Part shown: positions 41,701 through 52,242 of the stretch, piece after piece
Layout: each line of letters starts with the position of its first letter
Numbering within the stretch: position 1 is the first letter of the stretch
NCBI RefSeq assembly: GCF_035582795.1
Contig: NC_134370.1
Location: forward strand, 50,331,501 to 50,395,500
DNA from: Mycteria americana
Lineage: Eukaryota; Chordata; Aves; Ciconiiformes; Ciconiidae
Direction of reading: 5' to 3'
Length of the DNA stretch: 64,000 nt
Program-made: the position numbers and the translations under genes
The notes under the pieces: model-generated
What the model was told of the DNA's origin: nothing
Database searches by the model: none
The model's input: only the letters and a program-made list of their open reading frames with translations

Positions 41701-41901
41701 AAATTTCTTTACTGAAAGGGTTATCAAGCATTGGAACAGGCTGCTCAGAGAGGTGGTGGAGTCACCATCCCTGGAGGAGTTCAAAAAATGTGTAGACGTG
41801 GCACTTCGTGACATGGTTTGGTAGGCATGGAGGTGTTGGGTTGACGGTTGGACTAGATGATCTTAGAGGTCTTTTCCAACCCTAATGATCCTATGATTTC
41901 T
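38800..41901 (+). mobile_element. CR1 LINE retrotransposon, 5'-truncated, inactive
   Basis: About 3.1 kb of a chicken-repeat-1 type LINE. In order: the C-terminal tail of ORF1 (about 38815-38984, ending LSQRGKRILAHELVGLIKRALN-like codons then TAG, with a one-base slip near 38855); ORF2 endonuclease region (about 39060-39680); linker; reverse transcriptase (about 40340-41105); C-terminal region to the stop at 41822-41824; and a short 3' UTR. The end at about 41885-41901 is a variant of the CR1 terminal octamer repeat. Full CR1 elements are about 4.5 kb, so the 5' third is absent, as usual after incomplete reverse transcription. The left limit is approximate. Confidence 0.95.
38987..41824 (+). 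pseudogene. Broken CR1 ORF2 (endonuclease-reverse transcriptase)
   Basis: ORF2 would cut target DNA and copy the element RNA by target-primed reverse transcription. The frame changes three times: near 39660-39690, near 40315-40322 and near 41192-41198. In-frame TGA codons sit at 40875-40877 and 41103-41105. The endonuclease is dead. The segment that carries the catalytic Glu in this family is missing (the protein reads YDLVDSHDW), and the first frameshift falls in the C-terminal SDH motif, which reads LSDPSD. By contrast the reverse transcriptase motifs are preserved: LDFSKAFD (motif A), [11 protein letters not shown] (motif B) and FADD (motif C). The pattern is that of a neutral decaying copy, not a domesticated gene. 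Confidence 0.93.
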
Positions 41902-44900
41902 ATTATTCCCATGATAGACCTCCCCCAGTGAGCTCTGTGTGCAGCTTAGGGACACTACACAGGCCTGAAAATGGAGAGTAAGTGGGTGTCCCACGGCCAT
42001 TGCAGCAATCTGCAGTGGTACGGTGTTGTGCTGAAGGCAGGGCCATCAGCACAGGCCTGGCAGGTTAAGGAAGTACAAATAACCACCAAAAGTCCATTGA
42101 ATCAATATGGGCTGTTGCAGTGGCTTGCTGCTGGAGAGGACGACCTTGCGTGTTGTTCAGCATCAGCATCTCACTACAACCACCTCCCTGAAATGTCAAT
42201 AATTTGTGTGGGTTTTCTTGCTTGGAAAAACAAATGACTCCTGAGTTCTCATAAGCACAACTGCCACAAAGGATAATAAACCCCAGAAGTGGTTACAAAA
42301 CTGAGGCCTTCATAATGATTTCCTTTCAGTCATAACTGATTATATCCACACAACAGAATCCCAAGACATCGCTAATGATAGTAGACTCTGTCAGTATGTG
42401 AGATGCTATGAGACTTTGTGAATTAAACCCCATTATTGTCCTAAATTATAGATAAATTTCTCCCTTTCCTTGGTGATCTGCAACATATTTTTTCCTCAGG
42501 GCAGTTAGATGATGTCAGCACAAATTACTGCTTTCCACACAGTGCAGATGATAGAACCAGAGGCATTAAAGAAGCCTACAAAAAACAAATCTGAAGAGAC
42601 AGAAGGAACTGCTTCCTTTGACTTGGAAATAACATATTTTGTTGTAGCATGCTGGGTAAGGCAGAAGAAAAAAAACTTAATTTGGGACACTGATGGAGCT
42701 TCAAAAGCTTCACATACTTAAAAATCAAAATTCAAGTTTGGATTCTTGCTCTAAATTACAAAAAAACCAACAGAAGTCCCTGTCTTTAGATGCTTATATC
42801 CCTCCATTAAATATACACTGATGTTTAATATTGAGATAATAGGTTATTTATTGTCTAGCAAACTAGGGAGCTCTATTTTTGGCTTGGAAAAAAATTAATA
42901 TATAATGTCATTTAGAGTGTTTTTCTAAATGGTTTCCTATTCTTTTAGTTTTTCCTAGTAGACCAAAGTTGAAGGAAGGGCAGTGGAAATGCTAGTGGTT
43001 ACATGTTTGAGAAAGGTTCACAAGTTCTGTACAAGGCAAGGTTTGCAGGAGGTAGTAGTATCTTTTACTAGATCAAGTGGTATAATCAGAAAACAAACCC
43101 CAGGCTGTCAGGCATATGGTTCTAGAAAATTTTTTGTTACTTGATATACAAACACTTAATTTGCAAATCCAAGAACAGGGAATTACTTCATTATCCTGCA
43201 TAATTTTCCTTTATTATCATTTTGTTATTGCACTGTGTGTACAAGCTCTTGGTTGCCATCTGCTGTTTCTTTGTTTACATTTCACCATTTTTATTAGCAA
43301 GGCCAGGTCACGACAAGGAGTCTTAAAGAACTATTAAGACCAGGCACAAATGGTGCTTTCACACACAACCTGCCAGAGACAGGGGACCAAAAAAATTCTG
43401 GAAGGCTTTCTTAGTGAAATGCTGCCCAGCTATTCATATGGAGAGTATGTGATGCCCTCTCAAACCCAAATGCAGAGCAGGATTAGGAAGTCTAGGTCTA
43501 GTAGTTGCAGATCCACTAGATTCACTACGGATCATTTTGTGACTATGGCATTGGTATGAAAGCTTTTCTAAGTATGTTTTTCTTGTTACCAGTTCTGTGC
43601 TTGACATCATGGTGACTGGCAGCACTCCCTGCTGTCACTGACACCTATCCTGTACCTTGATGTGGGCATGACTAGAAAAAGATACTGCTTAGACTTCCAC
43701 TTCAGCCCTGGCACCACTACCTTCCCCACCCAAGACGGGGTTCCCATGTCCTAGCTATCTGCTTTGGTATCAGATCCCTGGGCTCCAAGTCTCCAAGTGC
43801 CTGCTACTTTCCAAGCTAAGCGGGTATAAAACCCCCAGATTAAAACTATTAAGTTTGGAGTCTCTCTCTATGCAAAAATTAAGGCTGTGCCTGCATCTCC
43901 ACCTTGTGAGACCTTTTCCTCCCGTGTTTTCAGTTCCATTCCTCTCTGCACCGCAGCAGGAACAGGTCCAACTTGTACCCAAACACCTTTTAAGTGACCT
44001 TGAGGGAAGTCACTCATATTGAAGATTTTATGCTTATTGCACTCCCATATTTACAGAACCACATGCCCTGTACATCTGTCCTGGCTGCATTTCTTTACAT
44101 TTAACACGCTTAATTTTTAAAGAGTTTAGAGAGATCAAGCACATCCACATGATATGCTAAATACTTTCCAAGCAAGAGCCAGCTTTGTTAGGGCATCTGA
44201 CATTAAAATCACTGTAAGCATTCAGCTCTCTTCCACCAAAAATAGGACCAAAGACCTTCTACTTTGAATTTCCATGCTTCTGCAGAGAACTGTTCTGGGG
44301 TTGCCCATTTGATTCTTCTCAGAACCAACCCACTGTCTGCACTTTCACAGTTCGGCATCTGCCAGGAAGCAGAAACAGCAGCCATTTCTGCTCTCTTATG
44401 TAAGTCGATGTAGACTTCATATTTGTTCTCACTACTCTGTGTAACTGCCAGAAGGTTACAGGAACCCAAAGAACTCTGCACAGGAGGGTCTTATGGGAGA
44501 GCCATAAGACTGGGCTTTCTGCCGGGCTAAAGCTGATTCCAAACAGGGATCCAGCTCTCACTGGCAGCAGCCATAACAAAGTCAACCTCCAGCAAAACTT
44601 CGTTAAACCTGAAACTGGATTTTATTTTCCATTAAGTCTCTTCAAAGCAATTAAAATAAAAAGGAATCTCACTAACAACCTCCTGTGCTGCACTGAGAGT
44701 CTGGGTACTTTAAAATTGCATAAGCCTGAAAACTAGAAGTTGGAAGTCCAGCCAGTCCCCAACTCCTTAATGGGCTTCTGCCAACCCTTAACGTGATTTT
44801 AACGTCATCCTCACTTTGAGGTAGTGATGATGCAGATTATTGCTCAAGATGTCCATCGCTCTAGCCACATCTGGGTCTTTGTCTTTAAGGAGAATTAAAA

Positions 44901-47900
44901 AAAAAAGGGATTATGAAGTTAAAAGGGCATTAATGATTATTAGCCCTGATGAAGCAGTATTGCCAGGTTAGCTTCATGACAGACAAACCCAGTATGCACT
45001 CCATTTCCTTGTTAAAGAACAAGCAAAAACCCCTTTGGTAGTAGAAGCATGTGAAAGCCACAGTAATACAGGGCTTCCTTGCGTTTTCATGATTCTTTTT
45101 CATTCCTTGCTATCCAAGCCCTTTACAAACATTAGTTAATTCTTTGCAAATCCTTATCTTTGCTTTACACCTGAGAAAACTGGAGCACTGGGCAGGGATG
45201 GTACTTATTTAAACGCAGCCCTGGAGCTCATGGTAGAGCTGAGAACAAAGCCCATGTCTTTTGGCTCTCAGTCTTGTATCCTAAAGCCCTCTTTTTTTCT
45301 GCACTTTTCACATTTGCTCATTTTGAAATGCAGCAGTTCCAAATAAAAAGGTCAATCTCAAACAGTACAATTGTCATTCATTCTTCTCCTACTCCTCCAT
45401 TTGAAGGGATACGCAGATACAGACTTTCTGATTCCCTCCATCATGGGTGGGAGAGGGAAACCTTTGGACTCTGCCACAAACAGTTGTGGGTTTGGTTTTT
45501 TTTCTGGCACACAAGTGATCTCAGTAACAGAAGAACAAGGCACACATGCCAATGCCCCATCCTAAAAGCCCCCATATATAAACCAGCCATTACTATCCCG
45601 GCATGGGCCCGACAGCGAAAGCAAGGAAGGAGGTAACAGTGCGCAGGTCTGCCTCAGAGAAAGAAAATTGATGGTTAGAAATCAAGCAAAACTCTTCACA
45701 ATTTTGCAGTGACATGTGCTCTGCACCACAGCACTTCTGGGTTTTCCAGATGACCATGTATGCACCAGGAACTTACCTATTGCTATTAGCATCCTGCAGT
45801 ATATATAGGCCTCTTGAGAAGAAAAATCATTTTACTGCCAAAAATACAGTGATCCTTCCAGTACAACTCTGCCCGGTACAAAATTTGCCAACCTCACAGA
45901 TAAACCTCACATCACATTACAGTCTGAGCAAGATCTGCAGGTCTGGCTCTGCAACATTAAATTCCACACACAGCTTGAAAATATCATGTGTGATTTATTC
46001 ATAGCATCTACTTTTAGTAGAGGGTAGAGCTTTTCTCAATAGCTTACCAATTACTACAGAAAACACAGTAGTAGTAAACGGTATTACAATTTCAATCTGC
46101 GTAGTTGAATGTGTATTTGCCTTAGCACAGGCTGCTTACTCTTAACTGTCTTTACTCTTGGGACAGTTATGTTTTATTTCACAGGAATGTTATATGCTTT
46201 ATAATTTTTGGCACCCATAGTAAACAGTTGTTTGCTGTAGGATTTTGCTATAGGACATTCCAGATGTTTCAGTAGAAAGGTATAAATACTGAAAAAGCTG
46301 GAAATAAATCCTTATTAGCTGACTCAGGTTCAATTTGATGAAGCAGAATAAAGTGATTAGGATTAAAAGGGGCAATTCTACTGAATCTAGAAAACATATT
46401 GTAAATACTAAAAACTTATTACTGGACCTTTACTAAGGGATGTAACATATTCTGCTGTTACACAAAAACTGGTAACTGGGCAACAATTACAGTGATTTGG
46501 CAGGCAAGGAAGCACAGTTTCTTAGTCAGAATAACGTAGCAAGGTAGATGATCATAAGAAATAGAGCTTTCTACTCCTGGAATTTACATTTAGAGTTTTT
46601 ACTTCAAAAATTAAGAGCACACAAAAATGTTTACACTGCATATAGGAACACACTGGTATTGGCAAAGATGTGTTCTTAAACATGCACATATTTAGCCCTT
46701 TTTTATTAATTTCATACAAAATGCAGGTATTGCAAGAATGGCTATGGCTTCATTTACAATATTTTCAAAGAATATATGATTGTTTGCCAGTCATATATTG
46801 GGCAGTCAACAGGCTGCCCTGTAACCAATCTCAAAGCATGTAAGAGGAAGCAAAAGAGTCTGATAAAAATAAAAGCATCAGCTCCAAAATAGCATAACCA
46901 CGCTCAGCTGCTGCTTGTGCAGTTCTTTGGAGAATTCTCTGGACTTGTTACACTTGTGCACTTTGGAAGTTAAAGATGTTGATGATAATCAGTGAGTATT
47001 AGAGGCTTTAATATTACTGCCTTAAATACTCTACAAACATAACCCACCTGCTAGCTCACAAAGCATATGGTGACAACTTTCAAAAATTAACCAGAAAAGG
47101 AAAGCTTTTTTTTCCCCAGGATTGACTTTGTCTGCCATCAGACATATTCCGGAGTAGAAAGGCAGCTTTTCATTGATCCATAATCATTCATATTTTGACA
47201 ATGAAAACTGGAATCGCATCCATTGCTACCAAATCACTTGTATGCATCGTTTGGGTTATTAACATTGTCACAGTGCTATTAGTGGCAATTCTCTGGAACA
47301 TTTTGTGGGTTTGGAGCAGATTCTAATGTGATGACATATCAGGCACCAACATATAGTATCATCGTTTGAAACCTTAAAGGAGTGTTATTTACCTGATAAT
47401 TTGGTAGCATCCACAGCTCTGTTTCCCAGTCATTTGCAAAAGCGTGATGGTATTATACCTTGCCTGAAGCCAGCCTATTACAAATACCTGTACATATTGG
47501 TTAGGACCCATTTGGCAAGGCAAATGTAATTACAGAGGTGCTGTAGGAAATGGACTTTATGACATAATTACCCACATAGACATGGTCCATCACTGTAGAG
47601 TAAGCCTCTGGACAAAAAGTAGCTCTCCAGTGTAAAGCATCTACTACTCCAAAAACTCATACTAAATTCCAAAGCTTTGGATTACAACAGACCAAATACT
47701 CCATATATCCTTGCCCTTCCCACTGATTTCTACCAACAGTTGTTTTGCGTGAGGACCTAGCTAGGCTTATCCAGCTGATGGTTACGGGAACTACAGTGCC
47801 AGTTTTGTTTTGCCTTGCAGATTTTAAATCAGGACACACTACAGCACTGTTAAATGAAGCTGCAGCAGTACAACTTAACCCAAAAACATTAGCACCAGAA

Positions 47901-49745
47901 TGGCTGAGGTATCACACATCTCTAATAGGACTGTAAGTGCATTTGTAAGGAAAAAAAATTCCAGGAATGCAGAATGTTAGCTCCAGCACAGCTGTTCTAA
48001 TGAGCTCAATTGGACAGTGGTGAGTAGGGAAAACTATGATTTTACCTGCAGGGGACCATGCTGGATATTCGCAGAAGTTACTTGTGAGAAGTTCTGTTTT
48101 TCAACCGATCAGAGAGCAAAGCATGCCTTGCTGCTGATGAGATGAGCCAGGACCTTGGCAGACATCATTAAAGTTCACTCAGACGTAAGGTGCTAGAAAA
48201 ACAAAATTTGCCATTAGTTGACATTTTCTGTAGCAATTTTCAACCAGAAGGTGACAGCTGTTTTGCTAGTGCAACAGTAAGTCAGTCCTATATGTTCTGC
48301 AAGGCCAGTATTTAACAAGCTGATCTAAGTCCCTTATCAGTTCGGTTTAGCCATGAGCTCAGCCCTGAACTTCATTTCAGTGTCACATCTTCTGGAAACT
48401 AATTGTGGCTTTCCACCTGGAAGCATTTATTTTTGCAGCAATCTCCCTATACGTGTGCCTGTCTCATTAAGGAGGCCAACTGCACCCCAGGTTGCTTCCA
48501 CTTTGAAAGCTCCAGCATTTCTGACTGGTTCTTTCCTAATGCAAGTGGCAGCTTGAAATCACCATGATAAATTCACAAAAGGGGACTGCCAGTTTTCCTG
48601 GGCACTTGGACATCTTGCATTCCTCACACATCTAAGAGCTCTAATACCATAAGGCATACAAAGCATTACAGCACCAGGAACAAACCCCCAGCCAGTTCAG
48701 TGGATGGCTCTCTGCCATGCTATTCCTGTGCTTGCACAGTGCATTAACATGCAAATCCAGAATATCACATATGCTAATCTCTACTAAAAAGACTTTTCAT
48801 TTCAGGAACTCGACTTAATGAACAAATGGAATCCTGCAGCACCACTGTGGGAAAAACAACTGCATAGCACAGGTGATCAAGGAAGACCTTCAGTGATCTG
48901 TCAGAATGAAGAAGCACAAGTGAATGGCAAAGGAAGGAATACGGCCAGAGAGAAGAAAACCAGCTGTGGTAATTTTCCCTGTCCACCTCAGCTTCAGCAG
49001 CAAAAATAGTGCAATCAGTGAATGATCTGTGACCCTTTGGCTCTGTGATGGTCCACTGCTTTGGTGAAGCAATCCCAACCTGTTTTGTTATACCTTGAGC
49101 TGCTACTCAACTCTCAAGCATCAAGCAGCGTAGATGGTACAAGCGCAGTGACTTCAGGGTCCATACATCTGTTACTCTTGTAACTGCTGCAAAAGCACAG
49201 AAGCTGGGTTGGCAGATGGAAGATTTGCCTTTGAGGAGAAATAGGTCAGATATCAGAAAGTAAAAACAGAGAAACAGATGCAGTCTTTCTTCCCCAGCAG
49301 ACTGGTACTTTGCTCAAACATAGCCTTAGTAACTGAAGGCACAGCTCCTTGAGAGCAATTCTCCGTACATTATGAAAGACAACATTGTCCAGCAGGCTCA
49401 AGAGTGTAGCAAGGTCTCTGACCATAAAAGCCTCTGACAAGGTACAAGCCAAGCACACTGTAGTGAGAAGCAAGAGGTGGAGGGCTCAGCATAAACACTT
49501 TGCTTGGGACACACCTCCTAGCGTTTGTGACTATTACAAGAGGGTAATTTTCTGTGGGAAGGCTCCATTTCTACATGCAGAGAAATAGTGTTATATTTTC
49601 ATGCAGTTAGTCTATTCACATATACTCACTAGGATTGCACTGGCTTTTTTCATCCAAGTAGATGTCCCCACAATGACTGTTCTCACTGAAACCATTCTCC
49701 TCCCCCTCAGCTCCCACACTATTTTGAGGTAAGAATTCCTATTTA
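41902..49745. other. Intergenic, no gene seen
   Basis: Non-coding sequence between the two CR1 elements. It holds one reversed MIR-like remnant (45.1-45.3 kb) and a weak MIR-like string near 43,995-44,020. Nothing else is recognised. Confidence 0.65.
45115..45300 (-). mobile_element. MIR-like SINE remnant, reverse orientation
   Basis: Contains, in the order expected of a reversed MIR, ctttacaaacattagttaat, then ttgctttacacctgagaaaa plus ctggagcactgggcagg, then gtagagctgagaacaaagcc and catgtctt. These correspond to the reverse MIR blocks for the A-rich end, the 'gaggaaactgaggc' block and the 'agagctgggattcgaaccc' block. The similarity is eroded but colinear over about 180 bp. Confidence 0.6.
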
Positions 49746-50150
49746 GAATCATAGAATCATAGAATGGTTTGGGTTGGAAGGGACCTTTAAAAGTCATCTA
49801 GTACAACCCCTGCCTGCAATAGGCAGAGACATCTTCAAGTAGATCAGGTTGCTCAGAGCCCCGGTCCAACCTGACTTTGAATGTTTCCAGGGATGGGGCA
49901 TCTACCACCTCTCTGGGCAACCTGTGCCAGTGTTTCACCACCATCATTGTAAAAAATGTCTTCCTTATATCTAGTCTGAATCTACCCTCTTTTAGTTTAA
50001 AACCATTATCCCTTGTCGTATCACTACAGGCCCTACTAAAAAGTCTGTCCGCACCTTTCTTATAAGCCCCTTTTAAGTACTGAAAGGCCGCACTGAAGTC
50101 TCCCTGGAGCCTTCTCTTCTCCAGGCTAAACAACCCCAATTTAAAACAAT
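49746..50150 (-). mobile_element. CR1 LINE 3' fragment (5'-truncated)
   Basis: A minus-strand CR1 tail of about 400 bp. Its 3' end is at the left, where gaatcatagaatcatagaa is the reverse complement of the CR1 terminal octamer repeat. The minus strand still encodes the last part of ORF2, with [15 protein letters not shown] and REVVDAPSLETFKVRLD, matching the same region of the larger CR1 at 41.5-41.8 kb but diverged from it, so it is a separate insertion and a different subfamily or age. It ends about 2 kb upstream of CHRNB4 exon 1. No function is implied. Confidence 0.92.
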
Positions 50151-51969
50151 TCCAGCTAACAGATAGTGAATAAGAGGGAAAAGGAAGTGATGGAAGCACA
50201 AAAAAAGACTTAAAATAACAGGCAGGAGCTAGCACAGGGGATCTCTGATACCAGGCTGGACCTAATCATTAAGATAAGCAACCAAACCAGCACATTTATG
50301 TTGGTATGGCTAACAATAAGGCACCAGTGTGCTGTAAAAATTTTTTGAGTGTACAGAAATCATTAACCATCAATTCCTACATAGTCCACAGAACTTTTTA
50401 TCATCTGAGATGTTTGCATAGCATTAAGATGCAATAAATCCACCTCTAAACAAACTGATCACATGTATGTATATAAAAGTTCAGTAGTTATAAGAGATCA
50501 AAGTTTTATATTTTTTAAAGTTAAAAACACTACAAAACCTGAGAGATTACAACTGAGGGTGTTATATTAAAGGTATATTAAAGGAAATTGTTTGAGATTG
50601 CAGGTGAAGAAAGGTGAGAACGTACAAGCCATCGTTCTCATGGTAGAAGGCTGTGAGCTTTTTAAAGAACTACTGGGAATCCTCAGTGGAAGGTATGGTA
50701 TAGTTGACATACGTTGAGTTTTCAGAGTAAGGGAAGGCAACAGCACAGTCCACTTCATCAAAGCTGACTTGTAACAGCTTGTTTTATCCAAATGGAAGTC
50801 CATGCAGTGCATGCTTTTCCATTTGTCTCACTGAATCCATCCTCCTACCCTAAAGAAATGAGCCAAAAATAATAAATAGACTGTTTAGAGGAGTTACATA
50901 GATTGTAGATAGTACCATTACCAAAAATTTTAGTAGAGTCTCTTTATGTATTGGGCTACCTCTGACGGCAGCTCCTTTAAAGACAACGAAGTTATAACAT
51001 ACTGGCCTATTTAGTGAAAAAAGAAGGTGGCTAAAACGTTTAGGGAGAAGGCAATGAGCTGTTCAACACTACACTGACAGCTTGCCTAAAAACAGCAGCA
51101 GGTGACCTTCTCCAAATAACCCCAGTCAGGTAGCAACTGTGCTAGATGCAGAAGTCTGGTATGTTATGCTGGTAAGCCAGGAATGCCTCCATCCTAGCCA
51201 ATGGTGTTAGACTGTTGGGAGATGAGACAAGAGCAGAACTGCATCCTGTGGCCAGCTGAAGCAGATAGGAACCTGAATATGGAGATAAAACAGTATTTAG
51301 AAGATTTGCACCTTTTTTTTCTATCCAGGGACTTCAGCCTGTCCCACAGTGCTTGCAAAGGGCATGCAAGCTCTTCTTTCCCCTTCCTTCTACAGAAATC
51401 TTCCCATGGCAAGTCCCAAAACACGTGATACTCTATACTCTGCTGAACCCTTCAGCTGTAAAAGGTAACTTCCATAGAATTTCTACAATTCTCTGGAGTT
51501 ATAATAGCTATTGCTATTTCTCAACAGGCTGCTTTAGCTTTCTTTTTAAAATCCTGTCAAATTCTAATGACAACAAATTCTCTGTTCCTCTCCTACTGCT
51601 CCCAAAAAGCCATTTGGAGTTCTACTTTAGAGAGATCACGTGTGGACCTTGAAGTGGAAAAGGGTTAGCAGTAGACAATTAACTTTTTCTCTTGACACAG
51701 AAAATTACCCTCTGCCAGGCCTATAATTTATTGACATGTCCTTCACTAACAGGTCTTATGGCACAAAGTTGTAACCAGCTCTTCCCACACAGCTATTCCC
51801 ACCCATTGCACTTATTAACCAGAAAGCCTTCTAAATGTTATCTAGTAGCAAGAATTAAGCAGTCGTGTTTTGCAGATCATGTTCCTTAGCTTGCTCTTTC
51901 ATTTCCTCTTATTCAACATTATCACATTATGTTCCCTCTTCTTATGTGCTTTTCCTCTTCACAAAGCTC
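50151..51969. other. Distal upstream flank of CHRNB4
   Basis: About 1.8 kb between the minus-strand CR1 tail and the proximal promoter. No exon, CpG island or repeat family is recognised. Distal 5' UTR or promoter sequence could lie here. Confidence 0.55.
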
Positions 51970-52187
51970 TTTAAACAGCTGCAAAGGGGGAGGGACCATT
52001 ATGCTCACGAAAACTCCACTTTGCAGAATGCTTCTGCCAGGTCCTACTGTCTGTCTCTTTCCAGGCATTTAATACCTCCAAGATTCAGGTTTGCTTTTAC
52101 ATCTCTTCCTTGTGCATCCCTGACAACAGAGCCTACTGCCAGCTGTCTTAATTGAAGAACAGTAATCCACCTCTTCTTGTTATTGCC
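51970..52187 (+). promoter_or_regulatory. CHRNB4: Presumed CHRNB4 5' UTR and proximal promoter
   Basis: The 218 bp before the start codon. Seen: an E-box CAGCTG at 51976-51981, five bases from a G-rich box gggggaggga at 51986-51995, and a second CAGCTG at 52140-52145. No TATA box and no CpG island are evident. Mammalian beta-4 promoters are known to be TATA-less and to use G/C-rich Sp-type boxes with neural bHLH input. That this pair works likewise here is inference; the transcription start is not visible. Confidence 0.35.
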
Positions 52188-52242
52188 ATGAGGAATACGT
52201 ACACCCTCTTTCTCTTTGTAGTGGGCTCCTTTTATTTTAACG
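52188..52242 (+). CDS. CHRNB4: CHRNB4 coding exon 1 (start codon and signal peptide)
   Basis: Encodes residues 1-18 plus the first base of codon 19 ([18 protein letters not shown], then G). A short polar start is followed by a hydrophobic core, as in a secretory signal peptide. The ATG has G at -3 (gccATGa). An in-frame TAA lies at 52149-52151 with no ATG between it and this start, which supports the choice. The exon ends at a consensus donor, gtaagt, from 52243. Its split phase (1 nt) matches exon 2, which supplies GA to complete a Gly codon. It lies 4.6 kb from exon 2 and was found by looking for a signal-peptide ORF ending in a phase-1 donor. The 5' UTR boundary cannot be seen. Confidence 0.88.

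Noticed and set aside
41186..41731. 181-codon minus-strand ORF
   Set aside because: Shadow of the CR1 ORF2 C-terminal coding region on the opposite strand.
43985..44025. String agtgaccttgagggaagtcac resembling a MIR core
   Set aside because: Too short and without colinear flanking blocks.
45274..45636. 120-codon ORF on the plus strand
   Set aside because: Random composition, no recognised domain or splice context; it starts within the end of a MIR-like remnant.
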